Shown here in pieces: positions 7,696 to 17,580 of a DNA stretch of 54,093 nt. The stretch is from an uncultured Pelagibacteraceae bacterium (GTDB taxonomy: Bacteria; Pseudomonadota; Alphaproteobacteria; Pelagibacterales; Pelagibacteraceae): positions 1 to 54,093 of the forward strand of contig CACONH010000006.1 in NCBI GenBank assembly GCA_902628495.1. The letters run 5' to 3'. The stretch's first letter is position 1, and every line of letters begins with the position of its first letter. A program made the position numbers and the translations under genes. The notes under the pieces were generated by a model. The model saw only the letters and a program-made list of their open reading frames with translations. It had not been told where the DNA came from and searched no databases.

Positions 7696-9448
7696 CTTTT
7701 TTTCTTTTAAAATATTTTTTTTTCTTAAAATTCTTTTTAACAAATTTGACAACATTGTTAGGTTTATTTTTGTTATCAATTGATATTTTCTTTATTTCTA
7801 TTTTGTTTTCTATTTTATCTAAAACTTTTTTACTTTTATTCTCTAATAATATTTCATATTCAGGTACCAATAATAATTTATCTCCTAAAAGATTTATTTT
7901 TATCTTATATTTTTTTTCCATATATTTAAGATCTTTTTGAAAATTATCGAATAAAAAGTTCTTTATCTTTTCAGGTACATTTGCATTAACAATTTTTGCT
8001 TTAGATTTAATTGCTTTAACTTCAATTAATTTAATTATTTTTTGAGCGAATGATTGATTGGTTAAAGAAATATGCCATTGCACACTACTCTCTCTTAATC
8101 TCTGTCTAGACATCTCTAATAAACCAAAACCACTTATTCTACCAATTTGTACTCTAGCTCGATCTTTTCTACATCTTTCTTTTAGTTTTCTCTCAACTTG
8201 CTTTCTATTACCAAAATTCATCATATCGATAAAATCTATTATAATTAAACCAGACAAATCTCGTATTTTTATTTGCCTTGCTATTTCCTCAGCAGCTTCT
8301 AAGTTAGTATCAAGAGCAGTACTCTCCACATTCTTTTGTTTTATTGACTTACCAGAATTTATATCAATAGACACTAAGGCCTCAGTAGGATTTATCACTA
8401 AGTATCCACCTGAATTTAATTTTACTTGAGTGTCGTAAATTTCGTTTAATTTTTCTTCTATCCTCTCCTTAATAAAAAGAGGTTCTTTTTCTCGATATTT
8501 TTTAATTTTTTTTACACTTTTAGGCATAAGAATTTTCATAAAATTTTTTGCCTTTTGATAACCTTCGTTACCTTGAATTATAATATTTTTAGTATCATCA
8601 TCATAAATATCCCTTAGGGTTCTTTTAATTATGTCACTTTCTTGATGTATTAATGCAGGAGCGATTGCATTCATAGCGCTCTCTTTAATCTTATTCCAAT
8701 TATCAATCAAACTAGAGAGATCATATTCTATGTCGTTCTTAGTTTTATTTGACCCAGCTGTCCTAACTATTAGACCCATTTCTTTTGGTATTTTTATTTC
8801 ATTAAGGATTGATCTTATTTTTTTTCTTTCTCCAAAATTAAAAATTTTTCTCGATATACCTCCACCTTTAGGAGTATTTGGCATTAAAACAATATATTTA
8901 CCTGCTATAGATATAAAAGTTGTAAGCGCAGCACCTTTTAAACCTCTTTCATCTTTTAGAACCTGAACCAATATTACTTGATTAGGTTTTATTACCTCTT
9001 GAATTTTATATCTTTTTGATGGGATCTTAGATTTATTTATATCGTTGCTTGCATGATTATCTGTTTCAATTTTTTTATCTTGGTTACTATCTTCTGTTGG
9101 TGGATCTAAATCTTTATTGGAAATGTCATCTTCCTCACTTTTTTTTGCCAACTCTTCTCTTAATCTTTCCTCTTCTTGTTTAATTTTATCTAAATCGCTG
9201 GAAGGTATTTGATAATAATCAGATTGAATATCATTAAAGGATAGAAAACCGTGTCTTTCTCTTCCAAAATCTATGAATGCAGCTTGTAGAGAAGGCTCAA
9301 CTCTACTGACTTTACCTAGATAAATGTTGTTTTTGATTAAGTTGTTCTTAACAGTCTCGTATTCGTAATCTTCAATGTTACCATTTTCTTTAAGCACAAC
9401 TCTAGTTTCATCAGGATGCGATGCATCGATATATAAATTCTTTTCCAT
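7688..9448 (-). CDS. Ribonuclease E/G family endoribonuclease lacking the zinc-link motif
   Basis: The protein (586 aa) is an RNase E/G-type endoribonuclease for mRNA turnover and rRNA maturation. An N-terminal S1 domain ([30 protein letters not shown]) is split by a charged low-complexity insert of about 65 residues. The DNase-I-like catalytic part retains the metal-binding Asp residues in [10 protein letters not shown] and LIIIDFIDM, and the [18 protein letters not shown] block. The CPxCxG zinc-link that should follow is absent (the sequence reads [10 protein letters not shown]); the protein has only one Cys. There is no long scaffold tail, only a lysine-rich end. The gene is divergent from mrcA; the amiC gene commonly found between them in alphaproteobacteria is missing. 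Confidence 0.9.
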   Translation of the reverse strand: MEKNLYIDASHPDETRVVLKENGNIEDYEYETVKNNLIKNNIYLGKVSRVEPSLQAAFIDFGRERHGFLSFNDIQSDYYQIPSSDLDKIKQEEERLREELAKKSEEDDISNKDLDPPTEDSNQDKKIETDNHASNDINKSKIPSKRYKIQEVIKPNQVILVQVLKDERGLKGAALTTFISIAGKYIVLMPNTPKGGGISRKIFNFGERKKIRSILNEIKIPKEMGLIVRTAGSNKTKNDIEYDLSSLIDNWNKIKESAMNAIAPALIHQESDIIKRTLRDIYDDDTKNIIIQGNEGYQKAKNFMKILMPKSVKKIKKYREKEPLFIKERIEEKLNEIYDTQVKLNSGGYLVINPTEALVSIDINSGKSIKQKNVESTALDTNLEAAEEIARQIKIRDLSGLIIIDFIDMMNFGNRKQVERKLKERCRKDRARVQIGRISGFGLLEMSRQRLRESSVQWHISLTNQSFAQKIIKLIEVKAIKSKAKIVNANVPEKIKNFLFDNFQKDLKYMEKKYKIKINLLGDKLLLVPEYEILLENKSKKVLDKIENKIEIKKISIDNKNKPNNVVKFVKKNFKKKKYFKRKKAR

Positions 9449-9530
9449 AATATTATTGTTATTTTTTTCATTATTTTTCTTAATTTAGATGCCTTAACTT
9501 TAACAAATTCGTCAATTAAATTAAACTAAA

Positions 9531-11873
9531 ATGAATCCTTTATTAAAAAAAATTATCCTTTTATTTAGTTCTGCAATATTACTATTTTTCGTAATAGTTG
9601 TATCTGTATTATGGGCTTTTTCTAATAATTTACCTGATTATAAATATTTAAAAAATTATAAAGCGCCTGTTTCTAGCAAAATATATTCAGGAGGTGGAGA
9701 GCTCATACAAGATTTTTCGTCCGAAAAGCGAATTTTCATTCCTTATAACTCAATACCTAAAATTGTAATAAGTTCATTTTTATCTGCTGAAGATAAAAAC
9801 TTTTTTGAACATCCTGGCATTGATGCTAAAGGAGTGTTAAGAGCAATAATTAAAAATATATCTAATATTATTAATTCAAAAAGACTAGAAGGAGCATCAA
9901 CAATTACGCAACAAGTTGCTAAAAACTTTCTTTTAACTAACGAAGTAAGTTTAAGAAGGAAATTGAAAGAGGCAATCTTAGCATTTAGAATTGAAAGGAG
10001 TTTATCAAAAGAAAGAATATTAGAATTATATTTAAACCAAATTTACTTAGGTCAAGGATCTTATGGAATTGCAGCTGCAAGTTTAGAGTATTTTGATAAA
10101 TCAATCGATGAATTAAACTATGAAGAGGCAGCATTGCTTGCGGCATTACCAAAAGCGCCAAGTAGATATAATCCATATAAAAATAAAAAGGTTGCAAAGT
10201 TTAGAAGAGATTTAGTTTTAAAAAATTTATTAGAAAATAAATACATCAATGAAACAGCTTATAAAAATTTAAAAGATAAAAAAATTATCTTAAAGAAAAG
10301 AAAAAAAATATTTTTAGAGGACTCTAGATATTATGTAGAAGAAGTTAGAAAGGATATAATAGATCAATTAGGTTATGATAAAGTTTATAAAGAAGGATTA
10401 AATATAAAAACTCCTTTAAACTTAAATTTACAAGAAATAGCGTCAAGTGTGCTTCGAAGTGGTATAGAAAGCTATGATAAGAGAAAGGGCTGGAGAGGAC
10501 CAATAAAAAATATAAGTTTATCTGATAAAAAATGGAAAAATTTAGTTGAAAACAATCTTGAAAAAAAAATTGGTTGGAAAATAGCAAGAATAACAAAAGT
10601 TGAAAATTCTTTAATAGAAATTGAAACAGAAAATGGTGAAAATAGTAAAATAAATTTATCGAGTTTAGAATGGATCAAATCAACAGATAATGAAAAAAAT
10701 TTCAAAGTTGGTGACTTGATATACGTTAAAAAAAACAAAAATAATTACTATGACATTAAACAATTGCCAACAGTTAATGGAGCTATAGTTGTTATGGATC
10801 CTTACACTGGTAGAGTTTTGGCACTAAGCGGTGGTTTTAGTTTTAAAAAGAGTGAATTTAACAGGGCTACCCAAGCTTTAAGACAACCTGGCTCTGCTTT
10901 TAAACCATTTATATATGCACTTGCTTTGGAAAATGGTTATTCTCCATCAACCTTAATTTTAGATGCGCCTTTAGTTTTAAAGCAAGGATCTGATCTGAAA
11001 ATGTGGAAACCAGAAAATTATGGTAAAAAATTTTATGGACGTTCTACTTTAAGAGAAGGTTTAGAAAAATCAAGAAATTTAATGACAGTTAGAATTTCTC
11101 AAGATCTAGGATTAAGTAAAATAGTTGACCTATCCAAAAATTTAGGAATTTATGAAAACCCAAATGAACTTTTGTCAATTTCATTAGGCTCTGCCGAGAC
11201 AACACTTTTAAAATTAACCTCTGCGTATTGTTCATTTGTTAATGGTGGTAAACTAGTAAAACCAAAATTAATTGACCGTATCCAGGACAGTGAAGGTAAC
11301 ACAATTTATAAAACTGAGGACAGATTTTGTGATAATTGTAAAAATATATCATTTTTAAGTGATGATGTTCCAAACATTAAGGACAATTTTAAACAGATTT
11401 TTTCTCCTCAAACCGCTTATCAAATTACTTCAATTTTGGAAGGCGCTACGAAAAGGGGAACTGCAAAAAAGTTAAGAGATTTAAATCTTGATATTGCAGG
11501 CAAGACTGGAACAACCAACAAAAATACCGATACATGGTTTATAGGATTTACCTCAGATTTGGTGGTTGGTGTTTATATTGGATATGATGAGCCAAAAACA
11601 TTAGGTAAATTTGAGACAGGTGCAAAAACAGCCATGCCTATATTTAAATCCTTTATGAAGAAGGCTATTAAAAAAGAAAATACAAGACCTTTTAAAATTC
11701 CTGAAAATATTACTCTAATGGTTGTTGATTCTCAAACAGGTAAAAAAGTTAGCTTTGCATCAAAAAAAACTTTAATTGAGTCTTTCAAATCAGAGAAAAT
11801 TGATCAAAATTTTGACGTTAATTTGAAAAATAATAATAGATTTAATAATAATAATATATTAAAATTTTATTAA
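9531..11873 (+). CDS. mrcA: Penicillin-binding protein 1A (bifunctional peptidoglycan synthase)
   Basis: This 780-residue class A PBP polymerises glycan strands and crosslinks peptides in the periplasm. It has an N-terminal membrane anchor (residues about 8-28), a GT51 transglycosylase domain with EDKNFFEHPG and GASTITQQVAKNF, and a transpeptidase domain with the nucleophile in GSAFKPF (near residue 453), SRN (near 512) and KTGTT (near 657). It is close to the normal family length. It faces rne across an 82-base spacer, and its stop codon overlaps the prfB start by one base (TAATG), so mrcA, prfB and the following gene probably form one operon. Confidence 0.95.
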   Translation: MNPLLKKIILLFSSAILLFFVIVVSVLWAFSNNLPDYKYLKNYKAPVSSKIYSGGGELIQDFSSEKRIFIPYNSIPKIVISSFLSAEDKNFFEHPGIDAKGVLRAIIKNISNIINSKRLEGASTITQQVAKNFLLTNEVSLRRKLKEAILAFRIERSLSKERILELYLNQIYLGQGSYGIAAASLEYFDKSIDELNYEEAALLAALPKAPSRYNPYKNKKVAKFRRDLVLKNLLENKYINETAYKNLKDKKIILKKRKKIFLEDSRYYVEEVRKDIIDQLGYDKVYKEGLNIKTPLNLNLQEIASSVLRSGIESYDKRKGWRGPIKNISLSDKKWKNLVENNLEKKIGWKIARITKVENSLIEIETENGENSKINLSSLEWIKSTDNEKNFKVGDLIYVKKNKNNYYDIKQLPTVNGAIVVMDPYTGRVLALSGGFSFKKSEFNRATQALRQPGSAFKPFIYALALENGYSPSTLILDAPLVLKQGSDLKMWKPENYGKKFYGRSTLREGLEKSRNLMTVRISQDLGLSKIVDLSKNLGIYENPNELLSISLGSAETTLLKLTSAYCSFVNGGKLVKPKLIDRIQDSEGNTIYKTEDRFCDNCKNISFLSDDVPNIKDNFKQIFSPQTAYQITSILEGATKRGTAKKLRDLNLDIAGKTGTTNKNTDTWFIGFTSDLVVGVYIGYDEPKTLGKFETGAKTAMPIFKSFMKKAIKKENTRPFKIPENITLMVVDSQTGKKVSFASKKTLIESFKSEKIDQNFDVNLKNNNRFNNNNILKFY

Positions 11874-12971
11874 TGAGCGAACAGTTTTTCCAACATTTAG
11901 ATACAATAAAAAAAATAAATCAAAGAATACAGGAGTATCTTTGAAAAGAACAATATCAGATCAAAAATTGAAGAATATCAAAAAATAATTTTAGAAGAAA
12001 AGTTTTGGAAAGATCAGCTTAACGCTCAAAAAATATTAAAAGAAAAAAAAAAACTAGATGATCTAGTTTCTTCATTTAAAAATTCAGTTAAAGAATGTAA
12101 AGATTTAGACGAATTTTTTATTTTAGCCACAGAAGAGAATAATTCGAAGCTTATTCAAGAAATAACAAAAAATATAGAAGTATTAAAATCTCAAGTTCAA
12201 AAAAATGAGATTAAATGCTTTTTGTCTAAAGAGAGCGATAGCAATGATTGTTTTGTTGAAATACATGCAGGTGCAGGAGGTACAGAAAGTCAAGATTGGG
12301 CTGATATGCTAAGAAGAATGTACATGAAATGGTCAAACAATCGTGAATTCAAATATAATATAATTAGTGAACATAAAGGAGATGAAGCAGGAATAAAATC
12401 AACAACAATCAAGATTAATGGAGATTATGCATTTGGTTGGTTAAAAAATGAGTCTGGAATACATCGTTTAGTAAGAATTTCTCCATTTGATTCAGGCGCT
12501 AGAAGACACACTAGTTTTGCGAGTGTATGGGTTTATCCTGTAGTTGATGACAGTATTCAAATAGATATTCAAGAAAAAGATCTAAGAGTGGATACTTACA
12601 GATCTAGCGGAGCTGGAGGGCAACATGTTAATACTACAGACAGCGCAGTAAGAATTACACATATTCCATCGAAGATAGTAGTGCAATGTCAAAATGATAG
12701 GTCCCAACACAAAAATAAAGAAACCTGTATGCAAATGTTAAAAGCTCGACTTTACAACCATGAACTAGAAAAAAGAGAAAAAGAAAGTGTTGACGAAAAA
12801 GATCAAAAAAAGGATATTGGCTGGGGTCATCAAATTAGATCTTACGTTTTACATCCATATAGGTTAGTAAAAGATAATAGAACAAATTTTGAAACAAGCG
12901 ATCCAGATAAGATTTTAAACGGAGATTTGGATGGCTTTTTGGAAAGCTCTTTATTCAATTTAAATGGTTAA
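11873..12971 (+). CDS. prfB: Peptide chain release factor 2, with programmed +1 frameshift
   Basis: RF2 recognises UGA and UAA stop codons and triggers peptide release. The gene begins at ATG 11873 and encodes 23 codons ending in Leu CTT (11939-11941), then meets an in-frame TGA at 11942. A +1 shift to GAA at 11943 continues into the long frame, giving 365 residues, the usual RF2 length. Key motifs are SPF (stop recognition, in RISPFDSGARRH) and GGQ (SSGAGGQHVNTTDS). The frameshift makes RF2 autoregulatory: low RF2 slows termination at its own UGA and raises frameshifting. A conventional gene caller would report only a truncated product from TTG 12222. It overlaps mrcA by one base and the next gene by 8 bases. 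Confidence 0.96.
11931..11944 (+). promoter_or_regulatory. RF2 programmed +1 frameshift site
   Basis: AGGAG (11931-11935), an internal Shine-Dalgarno-like element, is followed by TAT and then the slippery CTT with the in-frame stop TGA (11939-11944). The three-base spacing between the SD-like element and CTT matches the classic E. coli prfB site, and the frame after the shift reads directly into the RF2 coding region. Confidence 0.95.
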
Positions 12972-15165
12972 AAGAATTATACAAATAATATTTTCATTAT
13001 TATTACTTTTCATAATCTTTTTAACATATTTAAGTATCTACGGTATTAGCACCGATAAATTTAACAATATTGTTAGTGAAAAAATTTCTGAAAGAGATAA
13101 AAATTTAAAGATAAACCTTAAAGAAATAAAAATTTTTCTAAATACTAGTACTTTTAATTTAGAACTAAAAACTATTAATCCAAAAGTTTTTTTTAAAAAT
13201 AAAGAAATAAAAATTAAAAGCATAAGTACAGGTTTGCCATTAGGAAATATTTTATCAAAAAAAATAAACTTAGAGGAAATTAGGATTTTAACTCACAAAA
13301 ATAAAATTCAAGATTTAATTAAGATAATTAGAGCTTACAAGAATAATCCACAATTATTTTTTTTAAATAAGATTATAAGAGATGGTTTTATAGAAATAGA
13401 GAGTAAAATAAATTTTAAAGAAGATGGCAGTATCAAAAGTAATTATGTTGTTGATGGTAATATTGAGGATTTAAAAATTGAATTATTGAACAATAATATA
13501 ATTGAAAATATAAATTTAAGTTTTTTGCTTAAAGAAAAAGATTATTTGATTTATAATCTTTCTTCGATCTATCAAAAAGTTAGAATTAAGTCTAATCAAA
13601 TAAAAATTATTGACAATGGAGATAGTTATAATTTTGAAGGTGATATTTCAAATCAAAAAAATAAAATAGATTTAAATAAACTTTCTGCTGTTATAAATAA
13701 TGACATCAAAAATATTTTTAAAGAGGAATTAACTATTTCTTCGAATAATAAATTTTCTTTTAAATTAAATAAAAAATTTAAATTGTCAGATGTAAATGTA
13801 CAATCAAAAATATTATTGGAAGAATTAAATTATTCGAATGATATATTTAAACAATTTTTCCCAGGATATAAAAAAAATATTAAATTTGAAAACAATTCAA
13901 TTACGATTGACTATAATAATGGAGATTATCAGATCAATGGCAAATCTAAAATAAATATAAATGGTGATGTCGATGACTCTAACTACTCTTTAAAAAAAAT
14001 AAAAAAAGATTTTTTTTATAATTTTAATATCGAACTAATTGACTCCGCGTTAAATATTAATGTTTTAAACTATACTAAAAATAAAGATGATAAAAGTTTA
14101 ATTGAATTAAAAGGAAAATATTCAGACTCTAAGAAAACAAATATAGAAAAAATAAAATTTACTCATGATAAAAATTTTATAGATGTTCAAAATGTAAAGA
14201 TTAATAAAAATATGAAAATTAAGAGTATAGATAATATAAAAGTCAATGTTCTTAACAACAATGACAAGCTAAGTAAATTAGATATTAAAAGAGATAAAAG
14301 AAATTATAAGATAAATAGTCAAGTTTTTGATGGAACTAAACTAGTAGATGAAATTCTATTTCCCAAAAAGGATGGAAATTTTTTTGATTTATTTGAGAAT
14401 TTAAATAGTAATATATTAATTAAAATTGATACGGCCTATTTGAGTAATGAAGATTATCTTACATCCTTGGACACTAACTTAACTATAAAAAATAATCAAA
14501 TTTCTGATTTAAATTTATTATCTAAATTTTTTAATAATGAAGAGTTTAAAGTTTCAATTAGAACAAACCAAAAAAAAGAAAAGATCACAACAGTTTTTAC
14601 AAATTACGCTAAACCGTTGGTAAAAAAGTATAAATTTATAAAAGGTTTTGATGGAGGTGCACTAGACTTCTATTCAGTTTCAAAAGACAAAAAAACTAAT
14701 TCAAATTTAAAATTATATGACTTTAAATTAAAAGATGTTCCTGCGCTTACAAAACTATTAACCCTAGCCTCTTTACAAGGTATTGCTGATTTATTAACAG
14801 GTGAGGGGATAAGATTTAATGAATTTGAAATGGCGTTTAATAAAAATAATGGATTGATGACAATTGAGGAGATTTACTCACTAGGTCCCTCAATTTCAGT
14901 TTTAATGGATGGTTATGTTCAAAAAGATGGACTATTAAGTTTAAGAGGAACCTTGGTTCCTGCTACTACTATAAATAAAGCAATAGGTTCAATACCTTTG
15001 TTAGGTGATATATTAGTTGGAAAAAAGGCTGGTGAAGGAGTTTTTGGTGTTAGTTTTAAAATCAAAGGATACCCCAAAGATTTAAAAACTACTGTCAATC
15101 CAATTAAAACCTTAACACCAAGATTTATTACAAGAACTTTAGAAAAAATAAAAAAAGCTAATTGA
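12964..15165 (+). CDS. AsmA-like C-terminal domain protein, inner-membrane anchored
   Basis: This 733-residue protein has one N-terminal transmembrane segment (about residues 4-26) and a long region rich in Asn, Lys and Ile with repeating beta-strand character. The C-terminal 130 residues resemble the AsmA-like C-terminal domain (AsmA/YhdP/TamB superfamily): ALTKLLTLASLQGIADLLTG, a YSLGPSISVLMDGYV strand, and GTLVPATTINKAIGSIPLLG. Members are thought to bridge the periplasm and move phospholipids to the outer membrane. Its start overlaps prfB by 8 bases and its end overlaps convergent tyrS by 8 bases. The family call is good for the C-terminus; the lipid-transport role is inferred from relatives. 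Confidence 0.75.
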   Translation: MVKRIIQIIFSLLLLFIIFLTYLSIYGISTDKFNNIVSEKISERDKNLKINLKEIKIFLNTSTFNLELKTINPKVFFKNKEIKIKSISTGLPLGNILSKKINLEEIRILTHKNKIQDLIKIIRAYKNNPQLFFLNKIIRDGFIEIESKINFKEDGSIKSNYVVDGNIEDLKIELLNNNIIENINLSFLLKEKDYLIYNLSSIYQKVRIKSNQIKIIDNGDSYNFEGDISNQKNKIDLNKLSAVINNDIKNIFKEELTISSNNKFSFKLNKKFKLSDVNVQSKILLEELNYSNDIFKQFFPGYKKNIKFENNSITIDYNNGDYQINGKSKININGDVDDSNYSLKKIKKDFFYNFNIELIDSALNINVLNYTKNKDDKSLIELKGKYSDSKKTNIEKIKFTHDKNFIDVQNVKINKNMKIKSIDNIKVNVLNNNDKLSKLDIKRDKRNYKINSQVFDGTKLVDEILFPKKDGNFFDLFENLNSNILIKIDTAYLSNEDYLTSLDTNLTIKNNQISDLNLLSKFFNNEEFKVSIRTNQKKEKITTVFTNYAKPLVKKYKFIKGFDGGALDFYSVSKDKKTNSNLKLYDFKLKDVPALTKLLTLASLQGIADLLTGEGIRFNEFEMAFNKNNGLMTIEEIYSLGPSISVLMDGYVQKDGLLSLRGTLVPATTINKAIGSIPLLGDILVGKKAGEGVFGVSFKIKGYPKDLKTTVNPIKTLTPRFITRTLEKIKKAN

Positions 15166-16393
15166 TAATTTTAAATAGAACGTGATTTTTTTTACCATGT
15201 GATAATTTTAATATATCATCTTTAAAATCATCTATAGTAATATTAGAATTATCATTATCAACAGTATTGTTATTAATTTTTATCCCAAGATTTTTTATTG
15301 CTCTTCTAGCTTCACTTTTTGATTTTAATAAATTTGACATAATTACAACATCAATAATATTCATTCCGATATTCAGCTGATTTCTTTTTATTTTTATAAC
15401 AGGAAGATCATCACCAAAAGATCCCGCCCCAAATGTCTTTTCTGCTGTCTCAGCAGCTTTTTTTGCTGCAACTTTACCATGCAACATTGAGGTAGTTTCA
15501 TTTGCTAATAAAATTTTTAATTCATTAATATTTTTGTTTTTTATAATCTCAATTTCCGAGATATCTTTATCAGTAAACATCTTTAAAAATTTTATAACAT
15601 CACGATCATCTGTATTTCTCCAAAATTGCCAATAATCATATGGAGATAATAAATTTTTATCTAACCAAACAGCACCTTTTTCAGTTTTTCCCATTTTTGC
15701 CCCTGATGCCAAGGTTATCAACGGTGTTGTTAATCCAAAAACTTGTTCTCCAGAATTTCTTTTTATCAAGTCAACACCATTAACAATATTTCCCCACTGA
15801 TCTGAACCACCTATCTGAAGAACACAAGTATTTTTCTTGTTTAATTCTAAAAAATCATAAGCTTGTAAAATCATATAATTAAACTCCATGTAACTTAAAG
15901 ATTGTTCTCTATCTAATCTTAATTTAACACTATCAAAACTTAACATTTTATTTATCGTAAAATGTTTACCAATTTCTCTTAAAAATTTAATATAATTTAA
16001 TTTTCCAAGCCATTTTAAATTATTTACAAAAATTGGTTTTGTTTTAATATTTTTTTTATCTAAAAAAATATCAAAAACTTTTTTTATATTTTTGATATTC
16101 TTATTGATTTCCTTAGTAGATAAAATTTTTCTTGTTTCTTCTTTACCAGATGGATCCCCAATCATAGTAGTACCACCACCTAGCAACACAATTGGTCTAT
16201 GACCATATTTTTGAAGCATTCTTAAACACATTATTTGCAATAAACTGCCTACGTGCAAACTTTGAGCTGTACAATCAAAACCAATGTATGCATTGATTTT
16301 TTTATTATTCATCAAATTATCCAACTCGTCAGAATTAGTGCATTGATTAAAATACTCTCTTTCTTTAAACTCAGATATGAATGATTTTTTCAT
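15158..16393 (-). CDS. tyrS: Tyrosyl-tRNA synthetase
   Basis: This 411-residue class I synthetase charges tRNA(Tyr). It carries the HIGH-type motif as HVGS (in IGFDCTAQSLHVGSLLQIM), the tyrosine pocket segment YMILQAYDFLELN, the GGSDQWGNI block, the KMSKS-type motif as KMGKT (in SGAKMGKTEKGAVW), and a C-terminal S4 RNA-binding domain (KSKSEARRAIKNLGIKIN). All expected parts are present at normal length. Its end overlaps the AsmA-like gene by 8 bases; it is divergent from anmK, a neighbourhood common in alphaproteobacteria. Confidence 0.97.
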   Translation of the reverse strand: MKKSFISEFKEREYFNQCTNSDELDNLMNNKKINAYIGFDCTAQSLHVGSLLQIMCLRMLQKYGHRPIVLLGGGTTMIGDPSGKEETRKILSTKEINKNIKNIKKVFDIFLDKKNIKTKPIFVNNLKWLGKLNYIKFLREIGKHFTINKMLSFDSVKLRLDREQSLSYMEFNYMILQAYDFLELNKKNTCVLQIGGSDQWGNIVNGVDLIKRNSGEQVFGLTTPLITLASGAKMGKTEKGAVWLDKNLLSPYDYWQFWRNTDDRDVIKFLKMFTDKDISEIEIIKNKNINELKILLANETTSMLHGKVAAKKAAETAEKTFGAGSFGDDLPVIKIKRNQLNIGMNIIDVVIMSNLLKSKSEARRAIKNLGIKINNNTVDNDNSNITIDDFKDDILKLSHGKKNHVLFKIIN

Positions 16394-16452
16394 TTTTTAA
16401 ATTATTACTAATAATTCAATATACTTATTTTAATTTGATTGAAAAATAAATT

Positions 16453-17580
16453 GTGAACAAATCTTTAAATAGTTTAGGCTTAATGAGTGGCACTTCTGGT
16501 GATGGTGTTGATGCCTCGGTAATCAATTCTGATGGCAAAGGATATTACAAAGTTTTGATAAATAAATACTTTAAGTATTCAGATGAAATTTCACAAAATA
16601 TCTACAAATTAAAAAGAAATATTAATAAAATTGACGATGTAAAAATATTTAGCACAGAAATCAATGATTTAGAGAGAAAAATTACCTTATTCCATTCGAA
16701 TGTTGTGTCAGAGTTTACAAAAAAAAAGGATTTTGGAATAGATTTAATCGGATTTCACGGGCAAACAATATTACATAGTCCAAAAAACAAATATTCAAAA
16801 CAACTTGGTGATGGTAACTTACTATCTCAACTTTCAAAAAAAAAGGTTATTTTTAATTTTAGACAAAATGATTTATTTCAAGGCGGGGAGGGAGCTCCTT
16901 TGTCACCAATCTTCCATCAATTAATTGTTAAAGAAAAAAAAATTGATCTGCCAGTTTGTATTTTAAATATAGGTGGAATATCTAATTTAACTTTAATTAA
17001 GGATTTTAAGCAAGAAAGTTTAATAAGCAAAGATATTGGTCCTGGAAACTGTTTAATTGATGAATGGATAAGACGAAATAAAAAAGGTAATTTCGATAGA
17101 AATGGAGAATTTGCAAGTCAGGGTAAGACAAATAAATTAATACTTGACCAAGCTTTTGATGATTTTGAAAATATTCCAGTTAATAATTTAAACTCTTTTG
17201 ATGTAAACGATTTTGAGATAAATTTTTTAAGAGGCCTTGATTTAGAAGATGGTGCTTCAACCATTACTGATTTTACAAGCAAAATTATTGCTAGCAATTT
17301 GATAAAGATAATTTCAAAACATAATCAAAATATTTCTAGAATAATTTTATGCGGAGGAGGTAGAAAAAATAAAACATTAATCGAAAGAATTAAAAGAAAT
17401 AGTCATAATAAATTAGAATTTCAAACAACAGATGATTACAAAGTTGATGGTGACTTTGTCGAGTCCCAGGCTTTCGCATTTTTAGCTATTCGATCTTTTT
17501 TAAAACTCCCTATATCTTTTCCTAATACAACTGGATGCAAATTACCTTCAACAGGCGGTGTTTTAGTAAAAAACTTTTAA
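16453..17580 (+). CDS. anmK: Anhydro-N-acetylmuramic acid kinase
   Basis: AnmK hydrolyses and phosphorylates 1,6-anhydro-MurNAc recovered from cell-wall turnover, giving MurNAc-6-phosphate. The 375-residue protein shows the family signature LGLMSGTSGDGVDASVI at the N-terminus, the GFHGQTILHSP block, GEGAPLSPIFHQ, LNIGGISNLT, and the C-terminal ESQAFAFLAIRSFL plus TTGCKLPSTGG segments. Translation starts at GTG 16453; the signature follows at residue 7, which fixes the start closely. The gene ends with a 4-base overlap with the convergent hydrolase. It implies peptidoglycan recycling, consistent with mrcA nearby. Confidence 0.95.
   Translation: MNKSLNSLGLMSGTSGDGVDASVINSDGKGYYKVLINKYFKYSDEISQNIYKLKRNINKIDDVKIFSTEINDLERKITLFHSNVVSEFTKKKDFGIDLIGFHGQTILHSPKNKYSKQLGDGNLLSQLSKKKVIFNFRQNDLFQGGEGAPLSPIFHQLIVKEKKIDLPVCILNIGGISNLTLIKDFKQESLISKDIGPGNCLIDEWIRRNKKGNFDRNGEFASQGKTNKLILDQAFDDFENIPVNNLNSFDVNDFEINFLRGLDLEDGASTITDFTSKIIASNLIKIISKHNQNISRIILCGGGRKNKTLIERIKRNSHNKLEFQTTDDYKVDGDFVESQAFAFLAIRSFLKLPISFPNTTGCKLPSTGGVLVKNF

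Noticed and set aside
8058-8429. 123-codon plus-strand ORF inside the RNase E/G gene
   Set aside because: Antisense shadow of a conserved catalytic domain, with no ribosome-binding site and no recognised motif.
12222-12971. Short RF2 starting at TTG 12222
   Set aside because: It removes the N-terminal third of RF2. The upstream frames joined by the +1 shift give the complete family length and the classic frameshift signal.
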